From: Hydractinia symbiolongicarpus
Taxonomy: Eukaryota; Cnidaria; Hydrozoa; Anthoathecata; Hydractiniidae
DNA: 64,000 bases
Assembly (NCBI RefSeq): GCF_029227915.1
Contig: NC_079877.1
Location: 15,920,851 to 15,984,850, forward strand
Direction: 5' to 3'
Below are positions 49,131 through 60,299 of the stretch, one piece after another. The notes beneath the pieces are model-generated. The model was not told the DNA's origin. It made no database searches and saw nothing but the letters and a program-made list of their open reading frames with translations. Both the position numbers and the translations under genes were made by a program. Numbering within the stretch: position 1 is the stretch's first letter; the number at the start of each line of letters is the position of its first letter.

Positions 49131-49294
49131 TGCAGGTTCAGCTTGCTCCGGCTGATAGTACCTGTTCTAGGAGCCCCCTGTCAGGGGCTTTAATAACTTT
49201 CTATTTTTATATCAATTCCTTTTCTTTAACCCCCCCCCCCCCCCCTTTTCCGAGTTCGGCTTGCTCCAGCTGATAGCACTCGGTTGATTGGAGC
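49131..49294 (+). repeat. ~120-nt tandem monomers next to the hammerhead
   Basis: TTCAGCTTGCTCCGGCTGAT (49135) and TTCGGCTTGCTCCAGCTGAT (49254) open two related monomers. Both continue through a GATAG(T/C)AC segment to GGAGC and then a CTGTC. The CTGTC cytosines are at 49182 and 49302, 120 nt apart. The first copy then diverges into GGGGCTTTAATAAC and a long C run. The second continues as a complete hammerhead. The layout suggests a remnant tandem retrozyme-like unit. Confidence 0.6.
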
Positions 49295-49382
49295 AGACTG
49301 TCCATGTCTGGAATAGCTAATATTACGTTATTAGCTGTTTCCTAGGCATGCTGACGAGCCCTGATATTGGGCGAAACAATCT
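49295..49382 (+). ncRNA. Hammerhead self-cleaving ribozyme (type III order)
   Basis: All core positions of a hammerhead are present. Cleavage site: GUC, with the cut after C49302. Stem I: CATGTCTGG (49303-49311) pairs with CTAGGCATG (49342-49350), nine pairs including two G-U, and extends into AGCTAATA/TATTAGCT (49315-49322 with 49329-49336). Core: CTGACGA (49351-49357). Stem II: GCCC (49358-49361) with GGGC (49369-49372) and loop TGATATT. GAAA: 49373-49376. Stem III: AGACTGT (49295-49301) with ACAATCT (49376-49382), one C-A mismatch. Such ribozymes process multimeric RNAs of retrozymes, Penelope-like elements and satellites; small hammerhead retrozymes are known in cnidarians. Chance agreement of every core base plus three helices is unlikely. 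Activity is inferred. Confidence 0.85.
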
Positions 49383-49555
49383 TAAAATATATGAATTTAA
49401 ACCGTTGTTTTTATTTTTCCTACACTTTTTTGCAACCCTTTACAAGATTGTTTGTTATTTTGCTGTCCATTCGAAACAAAAAACGTCTCTAACAGAGCTA
49501 ATAATTTGGACATTAATTAGGCCGTTTATAGTGCGTAGAGGCTCAAAATAGCGAA

Positions 49556-49702
49556 AGTTTCCGGGGCTGCGCCACAGACCCCCCATGGGGGGCTTACAGC
49601 GCCCCCCATGACCCCCAGCTGTTCTGGGCGCAGCAAATTGCTGCGCTGTTTTTTACTTCGCAAAAAAAGTGACTGACATGTTACAAATGCTGGATCCGCC
49701 CC
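49556..49702 (+). mobile_element. hAT-type element 3' terminus
   Basis: A G/C-rich block (CCCCCCATGGGGGG and GCGCAGCAAATTGCTGCGC hairpins) ends at GCTGGATCCGCCCCTG. This is the inverse of the common hAT terminus CAGGGGCGGATCC. The block resembles 58590..58733. It may be the end of the transposase-bearing element at 46568 or of a separate MITE. No matching 5' end or 8-bp target duplication was found. Confidence 0.5.
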
Positions 49703-50000
49703 TGACTCATTTCACAGATTAAGACCAAAAAAATATACGCGTGGCGATTGAATATGACACGCTGTGTAGGCCATTATATGTTGCAGGGAAATAAATCTGC
49801 GTAGCTTAACATGAGCATTAAATACTCCAGGATTCCCCGTTTAACCCATGGCCCCTCCTAGGAACAATAGGCACGGTATATTCCTTCATAATTGTGAGGC
49901 TCGCCATGTAAAATATGCACATTTATTTATCTATCCGGTTACCGACCGACCCATTAACATTTTTCTCAAGACTGTCGACCAAAAACCTTCTTTGCCCATA

Positions 50001-50493
50001 CAGTTAACTCCCGGTAACTCGAACTTCCAAGGGACCAGAGGAAACAGTTCGACTTAAGCGAAGCTCCCGTTAATTCGAGCTTAGACAAAAATGGTATATT
50101 AGTTCGAGTTAAGGCGACTTTTTCTTCAGACTTCAGAGAAAATTTACAAATGTTACAAACTAGTAAGTTTTCACTGAAAGAAATTTCGTATGTTGGTTTG
50201 ACTTAATAATTCTTGTTCAACGACTCGACTTATTAGATTGATGTAATTGTAAAGACAGGCTCCGTTTTCACTAAACAAGAAATACTCCAGAGCTTAACGG
50301 ATTTTATTAGATTGCGGGCTAAAAAGTTCGAGTTATCCGAAGAAATTAACTTAAGGGGGACCAAAAAATGATTCGAGAAAACGGTTATCCGTGGTTCGAG
50401 TAGTTTTTATTAGGAAGTAGTAGGAAATCTAGAAAGCAGTTCGAGCTAATAAAAGTTCAATTAACCGGTGTTTGAGTTACCGGGAGTGTACTG
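50001..50493. mobile_element. pogo/Tigger-like MITE with TA target duplication
   Basis: The left end is CAGTTAACTCCCGGTAACTC. The right end is the inverse of CAGTACACTCCCGGTAACTC. TA flanks both sides (49999-50000, 50494-50495). The interior contains many GTTCGAG and AATTCGAG phrases and no ORF. CAGT ends with TA duplication are typical of pogo/Tigger elements. Confidence 0.8.
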
Positions 50494-50829
50494 TATATTT
50501 GTTTAAATTGAGTCAAAACCAAAATATTAATTAAAATGGTCCTTCTAGATGCATAGATGTTTTCCATTTAATCACTTACTATCCGTTCGGTCGTGCAACG
50601 ACCGCTTTACTATCAATGACGCGCACAAACATTTATCTTGCAAGGTCGAAAAAAAAGAGCAAAAAAAAGTCGGAAGTCCTGGCTGTTGAGGTTAAACATT
50701 TTGCTAATAATGTGCAAACATATAAAAAATGCCTGCACGTAGAAGCTGGGGAGGAGACACAACAAATGTGACAACTGACACCGGCTAGAACCGTGAGTGA
50801 AGATATGACTGTGCGTTATGTAGAAGCTA

Positions 50830-52130
50830 CACAATGCATGGATGCCTCGTATGAGTTAATCAATGATGCAGACAAAAAAAGTGGACTTCATGAGCCAAGC
50901 AAATTCATTTGAGAGAACGTTTCAATAAGAACACTCGGATGAATAAATCTTTCTTTTTCTGTCGATTCGTGTCGTTTTGGTGCCGGCTGATCTTATAACA
51001 CAATTACATATATTGTAAAAGTATAAGGAAAACGTTTTTAACACAACATATTTGCATGGATGTCGGCTAAAATCAAACTTTTAATGTGAGGGTGTCATAC
51101 GAGAGCACAGAAGAAACGATTTAAAAAGAGAATGGCTATGTAGCTTTTGTTCGAAAGACGCTTCTTCATGTAATTTATAAAGAACTTGCATTGGATGCAT
51201 CAGTTGCTTATCAATCTGATACAGCCGCAAAGATTCGTGCAATATTTCTAAAAAGGAGAAGGTTTGTGCATTTTAATGTAGCTTAGATTGTCAACGAATA
51301 ACCCATAAAGGCAAAGTCCGAATTTCCTGTCCTTTCATTGTTTCATTTGATAGAATTTACAGTGTTATACGCCAATCTACGATTACTCAATCCTGGTTAT
51401 CCCGGCATTACATTCCAAGTTTTCTTTAAGGAGATAGAGAAGGTATTGGAAAAAAACGTGGCCCCAGAAGATAAATGGCACGGTACGTTGGCACATATGT
51501 CACAATGGTTATCAATCACTAACAGATTTGTTCAACAAGGCGCAGCACGGTGCCCATCGTATACCTCAATGGTACTCAAATCACTCACTCGTTTTTTATT
51601 CACACCAAGTACCTCTCATACTCAAATACTACATTAAGGTTTGCAAATTTCAGCGACGGCGTCAATTTCAAAGACGTCATTTGAGTGCTGCGCAGTATGA
51701 ATATTTTTAGCTTTTTGCTGTGGAGGAAGGAGATAATGCAGTTTTTATTGTTGCGACGACAACTTAGAAAATCCATGTTAGTGAGCCTGATGACCCTATG
51801 TTAACAGGGGTTGGAGGTAAAACATCACTCACCACTGTGATAAAAACCCTAGGAATGCTCTAACATGACCTGCAGAAGTCCTCATTGACTCTTAATGTTG
51901 TACCTCAGTGTACAACATTAAGAGTTTCCTTGTTTACTATCATTGATTTAGTATTTCAGTCGTCAGGCCGCCTATTTTGACAAGAAATGACGTTGATAAA
52001 GGCGTATCATGTAAAGAACATATCATGTCAACTTTCAACATTGGAATTCAAAACTGTGCAACTGAACGTGAACATGGATCAGATGTTTAAAACCTGGCCG
52101 AAGAAACTAATAAAGGAGACAAGAAAAGCA
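50830..52130 (+). pseudogene. Decayed multicopy cnidarian transposase-like ORF
   Basis: The coding trace is broken by stops and shifts. An early piece reads ELINDADKKSGLHEPSKF. The best piece, 51338-51600, reads LRLLNPGYPGITFQVFFKEI, then EDKWHGTLAHMSQWLS. After a shift come KVCKFQRRRQFQRRHLSAAQ, GVGGKTSLTT, VPQC, VFQSSG and MSTFNIGIQN. From memory, this order of blocks matches a highly repeated family of uncharacterised ORFs in cnidarian genomes, presumed mobile. I do not know its superfamily name. Confidence 0.5.
51889..51924. repeat. Perfect 15-bp hairpin
   Basis: CTCTTAATGTTGTAC and GTACAACATTAAGAG are exact inverses separated by six bases. It lies inside the decayed ORF at 50830..52130 and was probably created by a local inverted duplication. 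Confidence 0.8.
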
Positions 52131-55003
52131 TCATATATGAACATTTAGGAAATTCCATGTCGCTAATTGAAAACGAGTGATTTACCTTAGAATTAGCTTG
52201 GTCGTTTAAAGACGATTAATATAACCTTTTTTTTGTAAAGTTCGTTATTTTGTTCATACAGCCACAATGTCTACAACTTAAAATTGTATATTAATATTCC
52301 TATAACTTTGATGTAGAATTGATATACTTTTGAAAAATTTAAACACCAAGAAGTTTGTGGATTACTTTCTATATTCTCCGAAACATGTAGTAGCTGAATT
52401 CGCTTGTTGTCGCAACACATGCTTATATAAAACAACATTTTATTATGTTTATCTTTTACTAGTTTTGTTTGGTAGGTAGCTACATTTTTATGTAAATATT
52501 TTGCATCTGAGAATGATATGAACTGGTGCTCCAGGCCAAGTTGTCTTACGAACGTGATAAAATATCTGTCACCACCAGTTTTGAAAGATGACTTCGAAGA
52601 AAGTGAGGTCACAACAGATAAAGATCGCCCTTCTTTGTCCGAAAAAGTGTGTGTAATATTTCGAAGGCCTAGAATAGTGCTTTGTGCGACGACGTTGATG
52701 ATAAGATGATTCTAGCGGAAAAGGTATGAAGCTTTGACTATTCGACAGAGAAGAGAAAGCTTGCAAATGCAATGATTATGCTACCCCAATATTACATATG
52801 GGAAACAATAGAAGTCCCGTATTGCAGTGGTGATCCGGTGCAGAAAGGATTTTTGCTCACTTTGCTGAGCAATTAACGTAGAAGTTGTGTCAGAACTAAC
52901 AAAACAACACAAGACAGTATTACCTATGTGATCAGTGTAAGAAAATGGGAAGAATTCATACGTCAAAAGGCCTATCGCAAAGAATTAGTTCAGTTTTTGT
53001 TGATAAACGGTGATAATTGTGTTATTTACTCGAGTCGCATCGTCGTGCGACATCGTATTATTCAGTTATTGAGACCAACTAACTTACTCGAAAAAAAAAA
53101 AACCACTGATTGACCATTTTTTTTTTAACATGTGACGGGAATCACGCATATATTTTTTTGGCCTAAAGCAAAAAATGTGAGTGTAAAATTACTAAGAAAC
53201 GATTATTTCGCAACATTTTAAAGAGAACTTCGTAAAAAAAGTAAGTGCATCGAACCTTACTTAATATTAAGCCGTGCTTATAAGAATGACATGTAGTACA
53301 TTATACCAGCGCTTTCTTATTTCGAACAACTCTTAAAGCGCTTGAAGTCAAGCTGAAGTGATAAAATAGGTTGTCTCTTTTAGATTTTGTTATATGACTC
53401 AGAAGATCCTGCATCTGCTTTAATGTAACTCTGATCGTACTTAAAATAAGAAATTTTGTTTTATTTTGATTATTTGTCCAGATAAGCTTCTTTGATTCCT
53501 ATTAGTACTGTTTTTATGAGGGAATACTTGCGCATTTAAAGCTCCTATATCAGCTACGAAGGCTGTGCGAAATGTGTGAAGCTTTATTCTTGTGGGAGTG
53601 GTTTTTTCCTTCGGATAAGTATGGACAACCTAGGGTAAAATTGGATGAGTTTCCCAAACATGGGTTCCCGATAACTAGTAACTGACATCATCTCCTGCGC
53701 AGGTAAATTGGGACTATTTAAGACAAAATTAGCCAAAGCTGTGTCAACCCATCCCTTTTATAACAGACATGTTAATGATGTTAAACCCAAATATCTGTTA
53801 CACTGTCCGTCAATGGTATACGATCCTATAGATTTTCTTAAAAGTTTCAAGCTCCACAGATTCAAACAAATTTGAAAAAATAAATTTTTGTACGTGCACT
53901 GAAATCATCTAAAATATCCAAAACAACGTATATTTTTCCCACTGTTTTTCTGCCTAAGTAGATTTTCAAGGGCTTATGGAAGACGCAATAATTAACGCAT
54001 TTTTACCGCTCGATTTGAGTTTAAGAAGGCGCTCTTCTTGTATCTTTGAAGATTGTTGAGATAAGAACATAATAAAAGTGATTTCAGTAAAAAACAAGCG
54101 CATCCAGCTTTCGCCTAGACGTTCTTATAAAAAAATGTAACAAAAGAAAAAAAATCACGAAATAAATTCCATATTTATATTTAGTAAAAACAATTTTCTT
54201 TATTTTATAAAGGCAGGAAAAAAATAGTCAACAAAACAAAAATTCCACTTACGACAGCTTCTTAAAAATTATTGATGTTTTTATCATGAAATTGTTCTTG
54301 TTACTTCCTATAAAAACGCGCGAATAATTAAAACTTGTTTACTGAAATAGACAACACGCAATGTTAATTGCCCGTAACTTTACCCGTGCACCTATTTATA
54401 GCAATAAAACTGGAACAATAAAAGCTAACTAACTACAAACGCTTTTAGGCGCGAATTTTCTTACTTACCAGAACATAAATAAATTCGCTACTTTTTATGA
54501 GGGTAAAATGTGGCCACGCTGATTTTGTGCTCTTTGGTTGATTTTAAGTCAGGGTTTTCTCTGAGAGATTAGTTTATGTTTATTGATCGATTTGAATTCG
54601 TGATTCGCTCTGACACATTCTTTTGCGTCTAAGTTTTCGTGTGAGAGAAAAAAAAGTGATATCTTCGAAGAAAGATTAGAATGGGAAGCTTAAAATAAAT
54701 ATGAGGTTTAAAATAGCATATCGCAAAAGATCAAAGAGTTTAAAGGGAAAGTCCGGTAAATTTTTAAAATTTTTAAAATCACAATCTTACATGTGTGCAT
54801 AACAGCCAATAAAATTTTTTCAGCTACAAGGTTCTAAAAGTCAAGAAAAAAGCAATTTTGTCTAATATTATTTCTACTTTCACTTGATGATATTTTTCCA
54901 CAACGAGTAGTCTGAACACTAATATTCTTCTGACGTCATTCGTAACAACAACAATATTCGGTGTGTTACTTTCCTGCAGTAGTAAACTTATCTTGAAGTA
55001 GTT
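52131..55003. other. Intergenic, no gene supported
   Basis: Several 60-110-codon frames occur (52271-53113), but none has recognisable features or splice support. The rest is AT-rich spacer. Confidence 0.4.
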
Positions 55004-55117
55004 ATGTCATCTTCCTCTTCTGATGTAAGCGATGTTGAATTTAATGAAGATGAAGAATTTGGTTTTTCTCCTTTCATGTTCGAACCGGAACGGAGTCAAA
55101 GTGAAGTAGCTACACAG
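55004..55117 (+). pseudogene. N-terminal exon piece of a P2X7-C-like protein
   Basis: The ATG at 55004 opens MSSSSSDVSDVEFNEDEEFG, then FSPFMFEPERSQSEVA. The (I/S)PxxFEPxR phrase matches the N-terminus of the related gene at 32288 (IKPYQFEPKR). The frame runs into CAGGGGCGGATTC, a hAT-type terminus, at 55118. The next recognisable part of the protein appears at 58734. Confidence 0.5.
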
Positions 55118-56966
55118 GGGCGGATTCACACATTAGCGAATTCGGCACTCGCCTAAGGAGAAATTTAGCCTCCCCGCGTCTTCTAGAATCGTTACAAATA
55201 TGTTCCGTTTTCACTTCGCTTTTTTATATTATGTTGTAGCAGTATCTCCTTCACGGTGCTTTGCCGAGCCTGTAAGATTTTTCCTAGTGCTACGGTACCG
55301 GTTTATTATTTTGTCCTATTTCATATTTCAGCCCTTTTCCAATTGACTCCATAGGCTATCGTAAAATCGGTAAAGTCGGCGAGAAGCACATCTCGCCGAC
55401 TATGGAGTGCTTTTCGCCGACTTTAGGTAAATTTACGGCCGACAGAAAGTCCACCTTGCAAGGACAATTGTTTATTTTAACCGTTGACCGTAGCATATGA
55501 CAATCTCGGCAAGATAGGCTAAGATTTCCCTATTTCAATATGTATTTTCTTTTTAAAACACAATTTTTCACAATGCTACAAATGATAAATCTAAATAGAA
55601 TAGGACAATCATTATTCAAATGAAAATAACACATTTTTTATAGCAATAAAAGACAAATAAGAGACAAATTCGCTTAAAAACGATACAAAGTAAATGTGTA
55701 ACAAACGTAAATAAAAATTAGTATAAATGCTAAACTAAATACAATGTACAAAGTATTACAAAGCCAAATTATGAGCAATACTGCGTAGGTATTCCATGAT
55801 ACGACGATTGGGTGTAGTCATCTACGATATGCAAAATTCTGGCGTTATTGCCAACATATCGTCTTCGTCGAGGTGGAGCAGGATGTCCTCAAAGATGTAG
55901 AAGCATCGAAACACGAACAATAGCCACATCTCCTATTTGTATAATAGGCAATATCATCACTTAAACGGCTGTTAGGACGTGTACAAAAAATCAAAAAAGA
56001 AAATTAAAGATCAGATGTCAATTTTTTTCTTTTTTTTGGGGGGGAGGGGGGACAATTCACCAGGGAGAGGGGGGGGGGGCAATTCTCCGAGGGGCAATTC
56101 TCCGGATACCAATGCGTAGAGTCTCTGTAAGAAGCACGCGAAAAAGAAGAAACATTACTGGAAAACATTTATTCCCTGTGTCGCCTGTGATGCAGGACAA
56201 AAGCAGTTTGGCAGAAAAGCAGGCTTAACTCGATGACTACGCTTTCAGGTACATCTGTTTACTTTTAATTCCATTGATCTTTTACAGTAAGATACACAAT
56301 TGCTTTCTATTGCTGTGCTAGCAAGTGTAGTATAAAACTGTTTATAATTTCACTTTTAATAAATTAGAAAAAGCTTTGTTTCAATTTTAAAAGAGTTTTA
56401 TGTTATGTTGTCTTGGGTTTTTTTATTTTATGCGGGCTTACACGTACAGTTTTCTTGTAAAAGAAATCTTTCGAAAAAAAAATTGCAAGCTTTTTACACT
56501 ATATTAATTTTTATTGCGAAATGTTTGTAATCACTTGAGTCATGGTGTAACTCAGGTGCCCTGGGTCAATCTAATACAAAAAAAAAAGTGAAAAATCTGC
56601 ACTTTTTTTATTATTCACTGGAAATATTACTTCAAATAAAACTTTTTTTACATTTCTTTTTTTTCCTCTGCTGTTGGCGTATATGGTGCCTGTCTGTTGC
56701 AAAATCTACGCGCTGCATCGAATTTTGTTTGTAAAATGATGTATCTTCGTTTAGAAGATACAAAACGTCTAACGCAAAGTACGCCATGTGATATAGTCAG
56801 GATGTCGGCATCCTTTAAAAAAATTTTTAGAAGAAAAATCTTTTACCAACATAGTTAGTAAAGAAATCGCCTTTCGAAAGGTTTTCAAAACAGGTGGTAA
56901 ATGCTTTTGAAAAGTTTTAAAATATTTCGAAATGCTCCTTTCACTTTCTTTCGAAAGATTTCTTTA

Positions 56967-57000
56967 ACAAGAAAATTGTACACACGTACAATTTTCTTGT
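56967..57000. repeat. Perfect 15-bp hairpin
   Basis: ACAAGAAAATTGTAC and its exact inverse are separated by ACAC. There is no ORF support nearby. It could be the remains of a foldback element. Confidence 0.75.
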
Positions 57001-58018
57001 CCGCCTTAAGTAACAATACGTTTTATAACATCACAATAAATCGAATAGCTAGCCAGCTACCTTTTGTAGCTAGTAAAGGTGTTATGTATATAACAATTTG
57101 TTGACTTCGTAACAACTTTGTATATTCACTTTTGTAGATTCAAAGCTTCTGGCAGTAGACACTTTCCAAACGATTTTTTAACATGTCACAAGGCCAAGAA
57201 GGAGAACACTAGTTTTGGGAGGAAGACTTTGACAAGACTTTATGATGTTTTGGTGTAAAATCTCGAGCCTCGTATCGAAATAATTCCTGGAAATGTTGCT
57301 AATTATATACAATTCGAATAAGAAAAAGGCATGGCTTTATTTAATGGGTGAAATGGCAATGTTTTTAACATTTGCACTAAAGAAGTTGTAATGCTGATAG
57401 ACGTGAAAACTGTTTGTGATTCTACCAACATGGCAAACATGACTTAGTATATATAATACTTATCACAACCCTATCCAGATGGACACAAAAACGTGTAATA
57501 ATGTAGTTAACGATATTTGTTCTTAAATGATTTTTTTTGTTAAAAATTTCAACTATTTATAGTAATTATTGCATAACAGCTAAAAGGTATTTTGAAGTTT
57601 GATTCAACACTTTAAGAGTCCGAGCCAGAAATGGTGACCGAAAAAAAAGTGTTTTTCTTGCTATTAGGCTAATAGGGCTAAATGTTTTTTGACTGAATGT
57701 TGTTCTAAATCAGTTTTCATTCTTTCGCTTTTGTAGGTTTCTGTGTTGTAAAGGTGTTTTTACTTATCTACATAATCTTGCCATTTTTAATTTATTGTAT
57801 TTATCTGCTGCTGTTTATGTTGTTGTTGCTATGATATAATAATACAAATAAAGTCTACTTACATATGCATTTTTGTGTTGTTGTTTTTTTCTTTTTTTTC
57901 TTTCAGGCCTTCTTTTTCATGCTATTAAATATTTTGCATAGAATAACATGAAAATTTTTTATTAGCAATGTATACATTATTGAATTACAAGAATTATATA
58001 CCTTATCGGGGGAAAAAA

Positions 58019-58345
58019 AGTCGGGGAAAAGTGACTAAATTTTTTGAAAGTGACTTAATTTTTTTCCCGACCAAAAATTCCCTTGATTATTTTTTACCCG
58101 ACTAGTACTTTTACCCGAGTTTTTATACCCGACTGAGAATTTTTGTACTTATTCTCGTAGTTGTTTTAGTATAAAAAACATACATGGAAAAATAAATAAA
58201 AATTGATTCAAATTTCCTTGTGAGGTTTTCTACAGAAATATTAAAATATAGTCGGGGAAAAATGACTTATTTTTCAAAAGTGACTTAATTTTTCCCCGAC
58301 TAAATTTTAACACGACAAAATTTTTCCCCGTCTTTTTTACGGAAT
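58019..58345. repeat. AGTCGGGGAAAA foldback repeats
   Basis: AGTCGGGGAAAAGTGACT, then AAAGTGACTTAATTTT, then CCCGAC occur in an inverted arrangement at 58019-58075. The pattern repeats at 58250-58305, with extra TACCCGACT phrases between. Each copy can fold into a hairpin. Confidence 0.6.
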
Positions 58346-58733
58346 CTAGTTTCCGAAAATTTATAGTCTCAAAAGCTATTATATTCACCCACAATTTGCT
58401 AAAAAAATTTTTGAATGTGGAAGAAAGAAGAAGTTTTGCTGGCTAGCTAATTTTAGCCCTAATCCTTCTGATAATATTATTTGGCTTTCATAAAGAATTT
58501 TATGATTGTTTTTTTTTTCAAATAACATGTAAGAAATGGACCTGTAGAGGTCCTGTCTGCTGTATTTTAGAGTGCTAAAATAGGTTAATAAGCTAAAGAT
58601 TCTGGGGCGAAGCCCCAGATCCAACTTGGGGGCCTTACAGCAGGGTTCTAGGGGGGCGCTGGGCTGGGCTACGCGCGTGGGCTTCGCTTCGCAATTCCGG
58701 CTGAGGAGAAAAAAATCCTGTATCTGCCCTTGA

Positions 58734-59336
58734 CGTTGGTGCTAAAAACTGCAATGTTGAAGCTGGAAATCGTGTTGGAAATGTTGCGTGGTGCCAGTGC
58801 AGAAAGTGTAAAAGTATGGTCACTGAAACGGAAAGTTTATGTTGTCGTGATAATAATGATATACCAGACGGTCATTTTCAAGGTTTCTGTTGATTAAAAT
58901 ATCTTCTTATCGTGTATTTTACTTCCTTGTTTGCTACAGCAATCACTTTCTGTTCAGTCACGACAAAGTTTTAGAAAGCTAAACGTTGTTTATTTACACA
59001 CAGGGGTATGCCTTTTTAAAGATCTTTTTTCTTTTTTCGCTTAGGTCATACGTGTGTTACAAATTCTGATGAATTCAAAATGGTTTGTTTGCTTGAAGCC
59101 GTGCTACGGACAGCACTAGTTGGTATTCACAACATGAGCGGGATTCGTCATGAACTTTGCGACAGATCATATCGGTTTGCTACTTATAAATAATATAAGA
59201 TGGGTGTATGGAAGACTTGGCATAGGTTATCGAAAGCATATACCATCGTGTTGTGTGAGTAATCCGTAATGAATACCCGCAGCCTGATGGGGTATACGTG
59301 CCATACACAGAATCAGGAATGGATTTGGACAAATAA
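58734..59336 (+). pseudogene. P2X7 C-terminal-like zinc protein, C-terminal part, decayed
   Basis: The first block reads NVEAGNRVGNVAWCQCRKCK, then ESLCCRDNNDIPDG (to about 58890). After an intron-like gap and a TTAG acceptor at 59041-59044, the next block reads HTCVTNSDEFKMVCLLEAVL, then RHELCDRSYRFATYK followed by a stop. A shifted frame continues RWVYGRLG..KHIPSCCVSNP and a third frame EYPQPDGVYVPYTESG. The order of cysteine motifs (WCQC, CC, CVT, PSCC) matches the P2X7 C-terminal domain and the locus at 31487..32288. At least two frame breaks make it a pseudogene. It converges with the transposase remnant at 59556. Confidence 0.7.
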
Positions 59337-59555
59337 AATATATAAGAACATGTATAATTGTAAAGATGATGAATGAAATTTTTACAATATATGTTTTTAA
59401 AATACAACAAATGTCCCCCGGAATTGTAAAATAAGCGTTTCTTGATGTAATGCTAAATATCATTTAAAAACCAGTTGGTTTCTTTTAGGTAAATCTTGAA
59501 CGCATAATCGAGACAACAACTTCCTTCCCAGGGTTTATTTTTAATACAATATTTC

Positions 59556-60293
59556 TGGGTGTTTCAGGCAACTTAAAAAATTAGGAGCTTTGATTTTTTG
59601 AACCAAATCAAACACTTCCTTCATCAAGTCCTCTTGGTATTTCTTTTCTTTCGGATCCATTACTTTTTTTGCCACCCACTTCTTCGTAACTTTGGTGAAA
59701 GAAACTTTGAACTTCAACCTCCCATCGGATGTAGTGGCTTGTTGTCGTTATACACCCGAGTTGTGGTCAAGCACAGCTAGTTGCGTCCTAGCAACCATCC
59801 CAGCGTACGAGAATGCTAAGCGTTTAGGACAGTACTTATTCACCAGGGAATGGTAAACCTTGAGCTGTCCAGTGTGCTTGAAATCAGCTACGTATTTTAA
59901 ATCGTTTAGTAGCTGTTTTTCATTAACAATTTTCTCCAGGGCGATGTAAGCAGGGTTTTCTTCGGTTAACCACTTCTTCTGAGCTTGTTGTAGCAGGGTA
60001 AGTTCTTTATGAGCACACTCATGATATAGCGTATTATTTACACAATAATGTACCCCACGAATATGACAGTAAACTTTGCCACTTTTCTTTCAATAATATC
60101 GGATCTCCTTCGCAAATCGAACAAGCCCACAAGAAGTGGTTTATGATAGACTTTATCCAGTAATTCAAGTCACGACAGCTCTTTTTTTGCAGCTTTCAAA
60201 ATCTTTTTTTTGATATTTTCATCATGTGTCACACATCAGACTGGTGCGATATATGTTCATGATCGGTGCGCATTAACTTTGCAACCGTTATAA
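59556..60293 (-). pseudogene. DDE-type transposase remnant of the THAP family
   Basis: Read on the minus strand: VAKLMRTDHEHISHQSDV, a stop where tryptophan is expected, then HMMKNIKKKILKAAKKELS, a second stop, and LELLDKVYHKPL. After a shift come HYCVNNTLYHECAHKEL, LLQQAQKKWLTEENPAY and HTGQLKVYHSLVNKYCPKRL. Then AFSYAGMVARTQLAVLDHNS is followed by a further stop, and KVTKKWVAKKVMDPKEKKY. The HQxDVWHxxK block and the HTGQL..YHSL..KYxPKR block are typical of a multicopy cnidarian THAP-type transposase. Three nonsense codons and at least one shift show long decay. Confidence 0.65.
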
Positions 60294-60299
60294 ACAGAC

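Larger units (their letters stand above)
55118..58733 (+). mobile_element. Probable hAT-derived insertion (or nested insertions)
   Basis: The left end CAGGGGCGGATTCACAC and right end CCTGTATCTGCCCTTG (inverse CAAGGGCAGATACAGG) resemble the two ends of a hAT element. The right-end block 58590-58733 resembles 49556-49702. The interior has a nested hairpin (55372-55424), G runs (56036-56095), a perfect hairpin (56967-57000) and AGTCGGGGAAAA foldbacks (58019-58345). No transposase ORF remains. The 8-bp flanks do not match (TAGCTACA versus ACGTTGGT), so the two ends may belong to different insertions. Confidence 0.4.

Noticed and set aside
52271-53113. Overlapping 60-113-codon frames on both strands
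   Set aside because: Composition is that of AT-rich spacer, with no recognisable motifs or splice logic.
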